Positions 44,198-52,805 of a DNA stretch of 64,000 bases are shown here, one piece after another. Both the position numbers and the translations under genes were made by a program. Within the stretch, counting starts at the first letter, position 1. The number at the start of each line of letters is the position of its first letter. The notes under the pieces were generated by a model. That model saw only the letters and a program-made list of their open reading frames with translations, was not told where the DNA came from and did not search any database. Source of the stretch: CBFHOS01 sp965657645 (GTDB lineage Bacteria > Pseudomonadota > Alphaproteobacteria > Puniceispirillales > Puniceispirillaceae); assembly GCA_965657645.1 (NCBI GenBank), contig CBFHOS010000010.1, positions 1-64,000 on the forward strand. The letters are read 5' to 3'.

Positions 44198-44578
44198 ATG
44201 AGTGATGACAGCAAAGATTATCCAGCAACAAAGGCGCATATTGCCAAGGGTGACTGGAACCCCCTATGGGATGAATTGCGCAAATTAGATCCAGATTACC
44301 TTGAGGCGTTTTTGAATTTTCGTAGCATCCCCCATGAAAAAGGGCCGCTTCCGCAAAAATATAAAGAGCTAATCATGATAGCCATCAATGCCGCGACCAC
44401 GCATCTATATGGTCCGGGCACGCGGCGTCATATGCAAAACGCATTAAAGGCAGGGGCAACTAAGGAAGAGATTTTCGAGACCATCCAGCTCACTAGTGTT
44501 ATGGGCATTCATTCGATGAATCTGGCGGTTCCGATGCTGATCGAAGAAGTTGCAAAAGCTGATGAGGCTAAAAGCTAA
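44198..44578 (+). CDS. Carboxymuconolactone decarboxylase-family protein without redox cysteines
   Basis: A 126-residue protein with the AhpD/CMD helical core (LPQKYKELIMIAINAATTH, then RRHMQNALKAGATKEEI). In AhpD-type members a CxxC pair precedes the histidine; here the same place reads LYGPGTRRH, so both cysteines are absent while the histidine remains, which resembles true gamma-carboxymuconolactone decarboxylases more than peroxidases. The ATG at 44198 directly follows the ThDP-enzyme stop and has GGGGCGG upstream; a longer frame overlaps that gene. It is the last gene of the catabolic cluster. Confidence 0.82.
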   Translation: MSDDSKDYPATKAHIAKGDWNPLWDELRKLDPDYLEAFLNFRSIPHEKGPLPQKYKELIMIAINAATTHLYGPGTRRHMQNALKAGATKEEIFETIQLTSVMGIHSMNLAVPMLIEEVAKADEAKS

Positions 44579-44587
44579 TTGCTGGCC

Positions 44588-45874
44588 CTATTCGCTCACC
44601 ACGCTCTTGCTTAGTGCCTTTATCGCGGCTGAGGTCGGGATGATTTTGGTCGAGATGAATTCTTCATGATTCTTTTCAACCGTATCCAGATCATAGCGGT
44701 AATTGACCATGAGGCCGACCGATTGCGCGATGCCTTTCGTCGATAGATCACCGTCAAAATTCATCTGCTCTAGCTGGGCGCCATTACCAATGTGGAACCG
44801 TGCGACAGGGTCATTAGGCATGCCGTCCTTGCGGGTGGATTCCGTGAAATAGCGGATCGCCGCCTGCTGGACCAGTTGTTTGACTTCATCAGCGCGGGGA
44901 TCGGACGCGGCGTTGATACGCTCTAGCAACACCGGCTCATGCCGTGTCATCCAATTGACGAGGCCGGGAACGGGCGACAGGGTGAGGAAATGCCGGAGGT
45001 TCTCAAATTCCTGCTTTAGCTCCTGCGCCACGGTTTTAATCAGGAAGTTACCAAAGGAAATGCCTGCCAGACCCTCTTGGCAATTTGAAATCGAATAGAA
45101 AACAGCCGTATCGGCGGCAAGGGCGCTTCTTTCCTCGCGGCTAAGATCAAGCAGATTATCAATCCGATCCGGGGTTTCATTCATCAACGCCACCTCGACA
45201 AAAATCAGTGGCTCGTCAGGCATTGCCGGATGGAAAAAGGCAAAACAGCGCCGGTCCTCAGGGGCAAGTCTGGCCCGCAATTCATCCCATGATCCAATCG
45301 CATGCACGGCCTCATAGGCGATAATCTTTTCCAGAATATTGGCTGGTGTCGACCAATCAATTGGCTCTAGAACCAAAAACCCGGGATTGAACCAATGCCG
45401 CATTAACTGGACGAGGCTGTTATCGAGCCGCTTTAAGTCTGGATAGTCACCGATCAATGACAATAGCCGTTGGCGCAATCTCACCAGTCGCACAGTGCCA
45501 TTTCTAGTGGCGTTCAGATGGCGGAATAATTTTTGCCATGCGGGTTCGGCCAATTCGGTAATGCGGCGCAAAAGCTCATTGCTTGGATCTTGCTTATACT
45601 CGCCCGCCGCGCGTTGCAAACTGGCCGCGTCAATATCGTGCAGGCTGATGATATGGGTTAATTCCTCTGCCAGCTCTGCATCATCCAACCCTTCTAGGAC
45701 ACGCAAAAGATTCTCGGCATAAACCAGTGACGAAACCTCACCAGTTGCCGACATTACCGCCTCAACGGCTTGGCGCGGATTATCGCTTAGCGCGCTAACA
45801 TGTTTTTTGCCGATGTTTGGGAATAACGTGTATCCCCGTGTCAACGAGGCCAGCATATCTTGAAAAAACCGCAT
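44588..45874 (-). CDS. Malonyl-CoA decarboxylase
   Basis: A 428-residue enzyme converting malonyl-CoA to acetyl-CoA and CO2. The N-terminal helical domain is followed by the GNAT-like catalytic domain. The diagnostic stretch CFAFFHPAMPDEPLIFVEVAL (split: CFAFFHPAMPD then EPLIFVEVAL) is near residue 215, then FYSISNCQEGLAGISFGNFLIK, and DPVARFHIGNGA near the C-terminus. It stands alone with no matB or dctP-type neighbours; it converges on the CMD gene with 9 nt between stops. It may serve disposal of malonyl-CoA or malonate use. Confidence 0.93.
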   Translation of the reverse strand: MRFFQDMLASLTRGYTLFPNIGKKHVSALSDNPRQAVEAVMSATGEVSSLVYAENLLRVLEGLDDAELAEELTHIISLHDIDAASLQRAAGEYKQDPSNELLRRITELAEPAWQKLFRHLNATRNGTVRLVRLRQRLLSLIGDYPDLKRLDNSLVQLMRHWFNPGFLVLEPIDWSTPANILEKIIAYEAVHAIGSWDELRARLAPEDRRCFAFFHPAMPDEPLIFVEVALMNETPDRIDNLLDLSREERSALAADTAVFYSISNCQEGLAGISFGNFLIKTVAQELKQEFENLRHFLTLSPVPGLVNWMTRHEPVLLERINAASDPRADEVKQLVQQAAIRYFTESTRKDGMPNDPVARFHIGNGAQLEQMNFDGDLSTKGIAQSVGLMVNYRYDLDTVEKNHEEFISTKIIPTSAAIKALSKSVVSE

Positions 45875-46180
45875 TAGACTTCCTACCTTTGGGATTTACC
45901 ACCCGATTATACTATTTCTAGAATAAACAATTTGTTGGTGTTTCATAGAGCATCATAACTATTTTTGCCTGCTTACGTAATATGGTGACGAGAGGCGTAA
46001 TCACCAAATGCGATCTCCAGTTAGATCTCCAGTCAGATCAAATCTTCCCCAATGGGCACTAGTTGGATGTTAATCTGTGTCCAATCATGCTAATAAACTG
46101 GCTATCACAGTAGTATGCGCCCCGCCGATAGATGATTTCTGCTTGGTTGGGGCTGATAAATAGTAAAAGCGAAGAAGTAA
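45875..46180. repeat. Intergenic region with 12-bp duplication GATCTCCAGTYA x2
   Basis: This 306-nt divergent gap between the malonyl-CoA decarboxylase gene and zwf must hold both promoters. GATCTCCAGTTA (46012-46023) is followed directly by GATCTCCAGTCA (46024-46035) and a partial third copy (GATC at 46036). I see no gene, RNA or terminator in the rest. Confidence 0.85.
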
Positions 46181-47656
46181 ATGTCTGAATTGATCCCTAA
46201 ATCCGCAGAAATTCCCGATAGTGACTATGTTATTTTCGGGGGCACTGGCGACCTAGCGTTGCGGAAGATTTTTCCCGCGTTGTTTTGGCGCTATGCGGCT
46301 GGCCAGATAAATCAGAATTTCCGGTTGATTGCGGCCTCTCGCGGGGTGATGCCAATTACCGATTTTTCCGAACGCTTGCGGCCATTCTGTCAAGATGCGA
46401 TCGACCAGCATGCTATTGATGAACCTAAATGGCAGGCCTTTATTGATCTCATCACGATTATCTCGCTCGATGTGAAAAGCGGTCAGGGCATGGATGATCT
46501 CGCGGCGCTAGTCAGTCCGAAACTGTCACCGGAACGCCCGTTGATTTTTTATCTGGCGATTGCGCCTAGCTTGTTTGGTGCGGCCTGTCAGAATTTGCAG
46601 AAATTTGATCTGGCCCTGCCACAGGCGCGCCTCGTTGTGGAAAAGCCGCTAGGCCATGATGGGGCATCAGCAAGCGCCATTAATGCTGAGCTACGTAACG
46701 TGTTTGACGAGAGGGCGATCTACCGTATTGATCACTATCTCGGCAAGGAAACCGTACAAAACCTGATGGCGCTCCGCTTTGCCAATGTGATTTTTGAATC
46801 GCAATGGGGCAATCACGCCATCGATAATGTGCAAATCACTGTTGCTGAATCTATCGGTGTCGAGGGCCGCGCTAGCTATTATGACCAATATGGTGCATTG
46901 CGGGATATGGTTCAAAACCACTTGATGCAGCTTGTCTGTCTGGTTGCGATGGAGCCGCCATCACAATTTAATGCTGATCAGGTTCGCGATGAAAAATTGC
47001 GGGTGTTGCGGGCGATCCGCCCAGTTGGCAATGATAATATCGTTCGGGGCCAATATACCAAAGGCAAGATCGATGGTGAAATGTTGCCCGGCTATGTCGA
47101 AGAGGTCGGCGCGGACACCAATACCGAAACCTATGTCGCGTTGAAATTGATGATCGATAATTGGCGGTGGGCTGGGGTGCCGTTTTATGTGCGGACCGGC
47201 AAGCGTATGCGCTCTCGGGCATCGGAGATCGTGGTTACATTCAAACCGCATCCGCATGATATTTTCACTTCCGGACCGGGTCTTTCAACCGACCATCACG
47301 ACAATCCGAACCGGCTCATCATCCGGCTACAGCCAGAAGAAGGCTTGCGCCTGCAGATGACAGCCAAACAACCGGGTCCGGGCGGTATGCGTCTCTCGCC
47401 ATCCGAGCTTAATCTTGATTTTGGCGATGCCTTTGATGAACGCCTTCCCGACGCCTATGAGCGCCTATTGATGGATGTGGCACGTGGTAACCAGACATTG
47501 TTCATGCGCCTTGATGAAGTGCTGGCCGCATGGGATATTATTGATCCGCTGATTGGTGTTGGCGAGCCGCAATCCTATGATGCCGGGTCAATGGGTCCGG
47601 TAAACGCCGAGGCAATGCTAGCGCGCAGTGGTCATAGCTGGATTGGTAAATTTTAA
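46181..47656 (+). CDS. zwf: Glucose-6-phosphate dehydrogenase
   Basis: A 491-residue enzyme that oxidises glucose-6-phosphate to 6-phosphogluconolactone with NAD(P)+. The dinucleotide motif FGGTGDLALRKIFPAL is near residue 19, the active-site signature RIDHYLGKETVQNL near residue 180, and FANVIFESQWGN and YVRTGKRM follow. It is full length. The usual partners pgl and edd are not adjacent; ppk follows after 23 nt on the same strand. It would feed the Entner-Doudoroff or pentose phosphate route. Confidence 0.96.
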   Translation: MSELIPKSAEIPDSDYVIFGGTGDLALRKIFPALFWRYAAGQINQNFRLIAASRGVMPITDFSERLRPFCQDAIDQHAIDEPKWQAFIDLITIISLDVKSGQGMDDLAALVSPKLSPERPLIFYLAIAPSLFGAACQNLQKFDLALPQARLVVEKPLGHDGASASAINAELRNVFDERAIYRIDHYLGKETVQNLMALRFANVIFESQWGNHAIDNVQITVAESIGVEGRASYYDQYGALRDMVQNHLMQLVCLVAMEPPSQFNADQVRDEKLRVLRAIRPVGNDNIVRGQYTKGKIDGEMLPGYVEEVGADTNTETYVALKLMIDNWRWAGVPFYVRTGKRMRSRASEIVVTFKPHPHDIFTSGPGLSTDHHDNPNRLIIRLQPEEGLRLQMTAKQPGPGGMRLSPSELNLDFGDAFDERLPDAYERLLMDVARGNQTLFMRLDEVLAAWDIIDPLIGVGEPQSYDAGSMGPVNAEAMLARSGHSWIGKF

Positions 47657-47679
47657 CCCCTAGATAGTGAAGCATTGAA

Positions 47680-49803
47680 ATGCCCAATGAGATTACATTT
47701 GCTGGTGTAACCGATGCAACATTGCAATCCAATCGGGGTGACGAACGCTATTTCAACCGTGAATTAAGCTGGCTTGCTTTCAATGAACGGGTTTTGGCAT
47801 TGGCGGCGGATCGCGCCTTGCCATTGGCTGAACGCCTGCGCTTTGTCTCGATTTCAGCGGAAAATTTGCAAGAGTTTTTCTCTGTCCGCATTGCCGGATT
47901 GCACCAATTATTGTCGCGCGGTGTGCGCCGTGTGCCAAATGATGATTCCCAAATCGAGAGCCTGCTCGAATTATTGCACCGTCGCAGTTACGCCTTGCAG
48001 GTCAAGCAATGTGAATTGCTCGAGGAAATACGCCTGTTATTTGCCGATGAAGGCATCATGATCTTGCACGAAATGCCTGATGATGAGGCGGAGGTTGAAT
48101 GGCTGAAAGATCATTTCAACACCAATGTCCTGCCGCTATTAACGCCAACCACGCTCGATCCGGCGCACCCGTTTCCGTTCTTCCACAATCAGGGAAAAGG
48201 GATGATCCTCGAGCTAAGCAACGCGTCTGAAAAGGAACTGCACAGCGTTATTCTATTGCCAGAAAATCTCGGCCGTTTCGTAAAATTACCGGGTGAGGGC
48301 CTGCGCTTTATTCTGGTGGAGGCGGTGATCGAGGCCTTTATGGCAAAGATCTATCCAAAGCATAAATTGAAATCATCATCTGTGTTTAGCATCCTGCGCG
48401 ATTCCGAGATTGAAATTGATGATGAGGCGAATGACCTGATCAATGAATTTGAAACCGCGCTTCGGGCCCGCAAACGTGGCTCGGTGGTGTTGCTATCGCT
48501 GAACTCCGGTGCGCCGAAATCAATCCGTAAAGTGTTGTGTCGGGCGATGGATATTGACGAGAGCAAGCTGTTTGACATGAACGGGCCGGTGGCGGTTAAC
48601 AACTTTGCCGAGCTCATTAAATTCATGCCAAAGCGGTTGCTTTATCGCACGTTCAACCCACGTTTTCCCCAGCGGATTAGAGATTTCAACGGCGATTGTT
48701 TTGCCGCTATTCGCAACAAGGATATCATCGTTCATCACCCGTTTGAGAGTTTCGAAGTGGTTGTCCGGTTTTTGCAACAGGCGGCGCAAGATCCCGATGT
48801 GTTGGCAATCCGCCAGACGCTTTATCGCACCACGCCGGACTCGCCGATTGTGCGGGCCCTGATCGAGGCCGCCGAGAGTGGCAAGGCCGTGACTGCGGTG
48901 ATCGAGCTAAAGGCACGCTTTGACGAGCGCAATAATATTATGTTGGCGCGTGATCTGGAACGCGCAGGTGTGCATATTTCCTACGGGCTAACCGACTTGA
49001 AAGTGCATGCGAAAATGTCTGCGGTGGTGCGCCGCGAATCTGGCAAGCTGGTGACCTATACGCATCTTGGCACGGGCAATTATCATCCGATTACGGCCAA
49101 GATCTATACCGACCTGTCCTATTTCACCTGTGACAAGGATGTTGGCCGCGATGTGTATGAAGTGTTCAAATATCTGACCAGCCATGTGCCGCCAGAACAG
49201 CTATGCAAAACCTTTGTGTCGCCGCATCAATCCTCAGGCAATTTGGCGGCATTAATCGATGCCGAGATTGCCGCGGCCAAGGCTGGGCGGGTGTCGGGCA
49301 TCTGGATAAAATGCAACGCTTTGCTGGACCGTGCGCTGATTGATCATTTGTATGAGGCATCGGCGGCAGGGGTGAAAATCGAGATTATTGCGCGCGGCAT
49401 TTGCTGTCTGCGCCCCGGGGTTGCGGGTCTGTCGGAAAATATCACCGTGCGCTCCCTTGTCGGCAGATATCTTGAACATGGCCGCATTTACGCTTTTGCC
49501 AATGGCGGCAAATTAGGGTCACCAAAGAACAAGGTACTGATGTCTTCGGCTGATCTAATGCCGCGTAACCTGCATCGGCGGGTTGAGATGTTTGTCTATC
49601 TGGAAAACCCGACAGTGCGTAAACAGGTGGTCGGCCAGATCATTCCTGCGCTGTTGCGTGATGAGCGCAATTGCTGGTTTTTGCAAGGCGATGGAAGCTA
49701 TCTGCATCCAGAAACCAAAGAGAATGCGTTTTGTGCGCATAGCTATTTTATCACCAACCCTAGCCTGTCCGGTCTTGGATCGCTGGCGAAGGTCGAAAAA
49801 TGA
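47680..49803 (+). CDS. ppk: Polyphosphate kinase
   Basis: A 707-residue PPK1 that builds polyphosphate from ATP. The N-domain begins with RYFNRELSWLAFNERVL. Central and C-terminal phospholipase-D-like domains follow, with the autophosphorylated histidine region VHAKMSAVVRRE near residue 444 and YTHLGTGNYHP. SSADLMPRNLHRRVE is the second catalytic segment. It overlaps ppx by ATGA, so synthesis and breakdown enzymes are translated together. Confidence 0.97.
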   Translation: MPNEITFAGVTDATLQSNRGDERYFNRELSWLAFNERVLALAADRALPLAERLRFVSISAENLQEFFSVRIAGLHQLLSRGVRRVPNDDSQIESLLELLHRRSYALQVKQCELLEEIRLLFADEGIMILHEMPDDEAEVEWLKDHFNTNVLPLLTPTTLDPAHPFPFFHNQGKGMILELSNASEKELHSVILLPENLGRFVKLPGEGLRFILVEAVIEAFMAKIYPKHKLKSSSVFSILRDSEIEIDDEANDLINEFETALRARKRGSVVLLSLNSGAPKSIRKVLCRAMDIDESKLFDMNGPVAVNNFAELIKFMPKRLLYRTFNPRFPQRIRDFNGDCFAAIRNKDIIVHHPFESFEVVVRFLQQAAQDPDVLAIRQTLYRTTPDSPIVRALIEAAESGKAVTAVIELKARFDERNNIMLARDLERAGVHISYGLTDLKVHAKMSAVVRRESGKLVTYTHLGTGNYHPITAKIYTDLSYFTCDKDVGRDVYEVFKYLTSHVPPEQLCKTFVSPHQSSGNLAALIDAEIAAAKAGRVSGIWIKCNALLDRALIDHLYEASAAGVKIEIIARGICCLRPGVAGLSENITVRSLVGRYLEHGRIYAFANGGKLGSPKNKVLMSSADLMPRNLHRRVEMFVYLENPTVRKQVVGQIIPALLRDERNCWFLQGDGSYLHPETKENAFCAHSYFITNPSLSGLGSLAKVEK

Positions 49804-51290
49804 CGGTGCCGTCACTGACACCGTTTAGCCAGGATCCGGCAAATTTCGTCGCGGTGATTGATATTGGTTCAAATTCCATCCGCCTCGTGGTTCATGCAAG
49901 CCGCGGTTGTTATCCGTTTCCATTGCTTAACGAGCGGTCAAACTGTCGGCTTGGTTTGGGGCTTGGTGATGATGGTTTGCTAAAACAGGACCGCATCGAT
50001 GCTGGCCTGACGACGCTGGGGCGCTTTGCGGCTCTTTTGGAAAATATGGGCGTTACCAAAATCTATCCGGTGGCCACGGCGGCGGTACGGCGGGCAGCGA
50101 ACGCGGCGCAATTTGTTGAACCGGCAGAGGCTATTCTTGGTCATAAGATCAATGTTCTCAGCCAACAGGACGAGGCCCGTCTGGTCGCTGAGGGCATTAA
50201 CCTCAACATCCAATCGGCAAGCGGGTTGGTCGCTGATCTTGGCGGCGGGTCGCTGGAAATTGTGGCATTGCAAAAGAATGTGATCACTGCCTCGACCAGT
50301 TTTAATTTTGGCCATTTATCAGATATTACAGCTAAAGAGGTCATCGCAAACTTGGCCGAGCATAAGTGGATTGCCACCATAGGGGCCAGCCGTATTTATG
50401 GGGTTGGTGGCTCGTTCCGTGCACTTGGCTCCGCCTTTATCGAACAAACGGGCTATCCTCTTTCGGTTCTGCATGGGTTGCATTTACCGGCGGATACGGC
50501 GCGGGGGATGCTGGCATCCTTTGCCCAAGATTTTCCAGATTTGACCGGTGTGCCGCTAGGCCGTCGGCGCACCATGCCCGCGGCTTCTGTAATTATGGGG
50601 GCGTTGCTCGATCATTCTAGGGTCGAAAAAATCACCATTACCGGCACCTCCATCCGCGAGGGAATAATTGCCGAGGCGGAATTAAACGCCGACCAGCGGG
50701 CGGATTTCCTGCAGGCGGTTACAACGGAAATAGCCAGCATGAATCCCAGATTTGCCGGTGCACCGCATGCCTTGATGCGGTTGCTAGCCCCGCTCTATGG
50801 CGGCGATGATAGCAAGCTGGTGCAAGGCAAATCAGGACGCCTAAAGCGTATGGTTAGTGCGGCGTGTCATTTGGCTGATCTGTGCTGGAATGAACATCAG
50901 GATAAACGCGGCGATCTGGCGGCGCGGCGGGTGCTTGGCCTGCCGATAAATTGCCTGACGCAAAAGGAACGCGCATGGCTGGCGTTGGCGATCCATCATC
51001 GCTATGTCGGCGGCAAAACTAGCAAGGCTCTGCCGTTTGACGTCAGCACCATTTTAAGCCGGAAGAAACGGGTCGAAGCGACAATGATTGGGCTGGGGTT
51101 GCGTTTTGCCTTATCCTATTCCGGCGGCATCGCGGCGGGCATCGATCATTTGACGCTGATTAATGACGGCACAAACCTCACCCTTAATGTGGCTCCAAAG
51201 GGCGCGGCATTGATGGATGGGTTGGCCCATCGCCGCTTTGCCCAATTGGCCGAGAGCGCCGTTTTGTCACCAAAGATCAGCGGGATCTAG
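49800..51290 (+). CDS. ppx: Exopolyphosphatase
   Basis: A 496-residue Ppx/GppA-family phosphatase of the ASKHA fold. FVAVIDIGSNSIRLVVH (near residue 12) is phosphate loop 1, and VADLGGGSLEI near residue 142 is loop 2. A C-terminal helical domain with an HD-like region follows the ~300-residue core. It releases phosphate from polyphosphate and could also hydrolyse pppGpp. The stop shares a CTAG with the convergent aminotransferase gene. Confidence 0.93.
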   Translation: MTVPSLTPFSQDPANFVAVIDIGSNSIRLVVHASRGCYPFPLLNERSNCRLGLGLGDDGLLKQDRIDAGLTTLGRFAALLENMGVTKIYPVATAAVRRAANAAQFVEPAEAILGHKINVLSQQDEARLVAEGINLNIQSASGLVADLGGGSLEIVALQKNVITASTSFNFGHLSDITAKEVIANLAEHKWIATIGASRIYGVGGSFRALGSAFIEQTGYPLSVLHGLHLPADTARGMLASFAQDFPDLTGVPLGRRRTMPAASVIMGALLDHSRVEKITITGTSIREGIIAEAELNADQRADFLQAVTTEIASMNPRFAGAPHALMRLLAPLYGGDDSKLVQGKSGRLKRMVSAACHLADLCWNEHQDKRGDLAARRVLGLPINCLTQKERAWLALAIHHRYVGGKTSKALPFDVSTILSRKKRVEATMIGLGLRFALSYSGGIAAGIDHLTLINDGTNLTLNVAPKGAALMDGLAHRRFAQLAESAVLSPKISGI

Positions 51291-52642
51291 CTTACCGCTT
51301 TGAACCCTGTCTCAATACCGGAAAGTATTTCGGTTATATTCTCGGCGGTGACAACGAGCGGCGGCGACAGAATGATATTCGGGCCGGATATACGAACCAT
51401 CACACCATCGGCATAGGCCGCCTCAAACAGCGCCGCCATCGTGTCTTTATTCGCCGGTGCCTTGGTTGTGCGGTCATCCACACATTCCATTGCGACCATC
51501 AAACCTTGGCCGCGCACATCACCAATAAGGTCATATTTTTTCATGAGCGCATGACAGCCAGCAATCAACTCGGCGCCCCTATCCGCAGCGTTCTGGGCCA
51601 CATTCAAGCGGGTGATTTCAGGAATACAGGCAAGCGCGGCGGCGGCCCCAACAGGATGGGCGGAATAGGTATAACCATGACCGATCATGCCAAAGGTGCT
51701 GGCATCACTCTCAAATGTCTTGGCTACCTTGTCATGGATCATCACCGCGCCGAATGGGAAATAGCCATTGGTGATGGCCTTGGCGATACACATGAAATCA
51801 GGCTCGACACCCCAAAGACGTGATCCAGACCAAGCGCCAGTCCGGCCAAATGCACAGATCACCTCATCAGCGATCAGTAGAATACCGTGACGGTCACAAA
51901 TCTCGCGCACTTTTGGCATAAAGCTTGGATGCGGCGGGATCACGCCGCCCGCACCTAGAACCGGCTCCATAATAAAGGCGGCGATGGTATCGGCGCCTTG
52001 GAACATGATTTCATCCTCAAGCGCGGCGGCGCAAAGTTCGGCAAGACGCGCCGGATCGGTTTCGCCAAACGGATTGCGATAAGGGTAGGGCGATGCGATC
52101 TGGAAACAGCCAGCAAGCATCGGTTCGTAATTACGCCGGAAATTGGCGTTGCCATTGACCGAAGCGCCGCCAAAATGCGTGCCGTGATAGCCTTTTTTCA
52201 GGCTGAGGAATTTGGTCCGATCCTGCTGGCCTCTGATTTTATGATATTGGCGGGCAAGACGGAGCGCCGTTTCAACCGAGTCCGAACCGCCGCTGGTGAA
52301 AAACGACCGGGTCATACCATCGGGGGCAAACCAATCAGCCAGCATATGCGACAATTCAATTGCCGGGCCGGTAGAGGTGCCGCGAAAGGCGGAATAATAG
52401 GCAAGTTCATCAAGCTGTTTGGTGATTGCTTGTTTGATCACGTCACAGCTATAGCCAAGATTGACGTTCCATAGGCCACCAACCGCATCGATTGTTTTGT
52501 GATTATCAACATCGGTTAGGTGAACACCAGCGGCGCCAGTTACGATCTTTGGTGGGTGGGCCCGCATATCAGCTGGATGGGCCATTGGGTGCCACATATG
52601 CTGGGCATTATTGTCTTTCAAAAAATTTGGACCAGAATCCAT
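51287..52642 (-). CDS. Class III omega-aminotransferase
   Basis: A PLP enzyme of about 451 residues in the omega-amino acid:pyruvate group. TSGGSDSVETALRLARQYH binds the PLP phosphate, LIADEVICAFGRTG carries the PLP-ring aspartate, and CIAKAITNGYFPFGAV contains the Schiff-base lysine. It removes an amino group from an amine or omega-amino acid (beta-alanine, putrescine, taurine and others are known for the family). Three Met codons lie near the 5' end; GGGGAG spacing favours 52642 over 52645 or 52657. It is divergent from an aldehyde dehydrogenase, which would oxidise the aldehyde it makes. Confidence 0.9.
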   Translation of the reverse strand: MDSGPNFLKDNNAQHMWHPMAHPADMRAHPPKIVTGAAGVHLTDVDNHKTIDAVGGLWNVNLGYSCDVIKQAITKQLDELAYYSAFRGTSTGPAIELSHMLADWFAPDGMTRSFFTSGGSDSVETALRLARQYHKIRGQQDRTKFLSLKKGYHGTHFGGASVNGNANFRRNYEPMLAGCFQIASPYPYRNPFGETDPARLAELCAAALEDEIMFQGADTIAAFIMEPVLGAGGVIPPHPSFMPKVREICDRHGILLIADEVICAFGRTGAWSGSRLWGVEPDFMCIAKAITNGYFPFGAVMIHDKVAKTFESDASTFGMIGHGYTYSAHPVGAAAALACIPEITRLNVAQNAADRGAELIAGCHALMKKYDLIGDVRGQGLMVAMECVDDRTTKAPANKDTMAALFEAAYADGVMVRISGPNIILSPPLVVTAENITEILSGIETGFKAVS

Positions 52643-52712
52643 CATATGTCTCCCCATTATGATTGTGGCTGGGTCACCGCTCGATCTCTAGTTCGGTGCG
52701 GTTTCCTATTGT

Positions 52713-52756
52713 GTTAGCCTAACTTCTGTCTAACATGGATAACCTAACATGTTAAG
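52713..52756. promoter_or_regulatory. Cluster of CTAAC-based inverted repeats between divergent catabolic genes
   Basis: GTTAGCCTAAC (52713-52723) is an inverted repeat, CTAACATGGATAAC follows at 52730, and CTAACATGTTAAG at 52744 contains the palindrome TAACATGTTA. All lie in the gap between the divergent aminotransferase and aldehyde dehydrogenase starts, a likely place for a shared operator. Confidence 0.5.
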
Positions 52757-52805
52757 TAATATGCCGTAGCTGGCCAACAAAGCACGGCCTAGGTGCAACA
52801 TTCTG

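Noticed and set aside
42493..52642. Taurine pathway (Tpa aminotransferase plus Xsc acetyltransferase)
   Set aside because: The ThDP enzyme and aminotransferase have some resemblance to these, but they are 7 kb apart, on opposite strands, without taurine transporter or Pta genes, and the key assignments are not secure.
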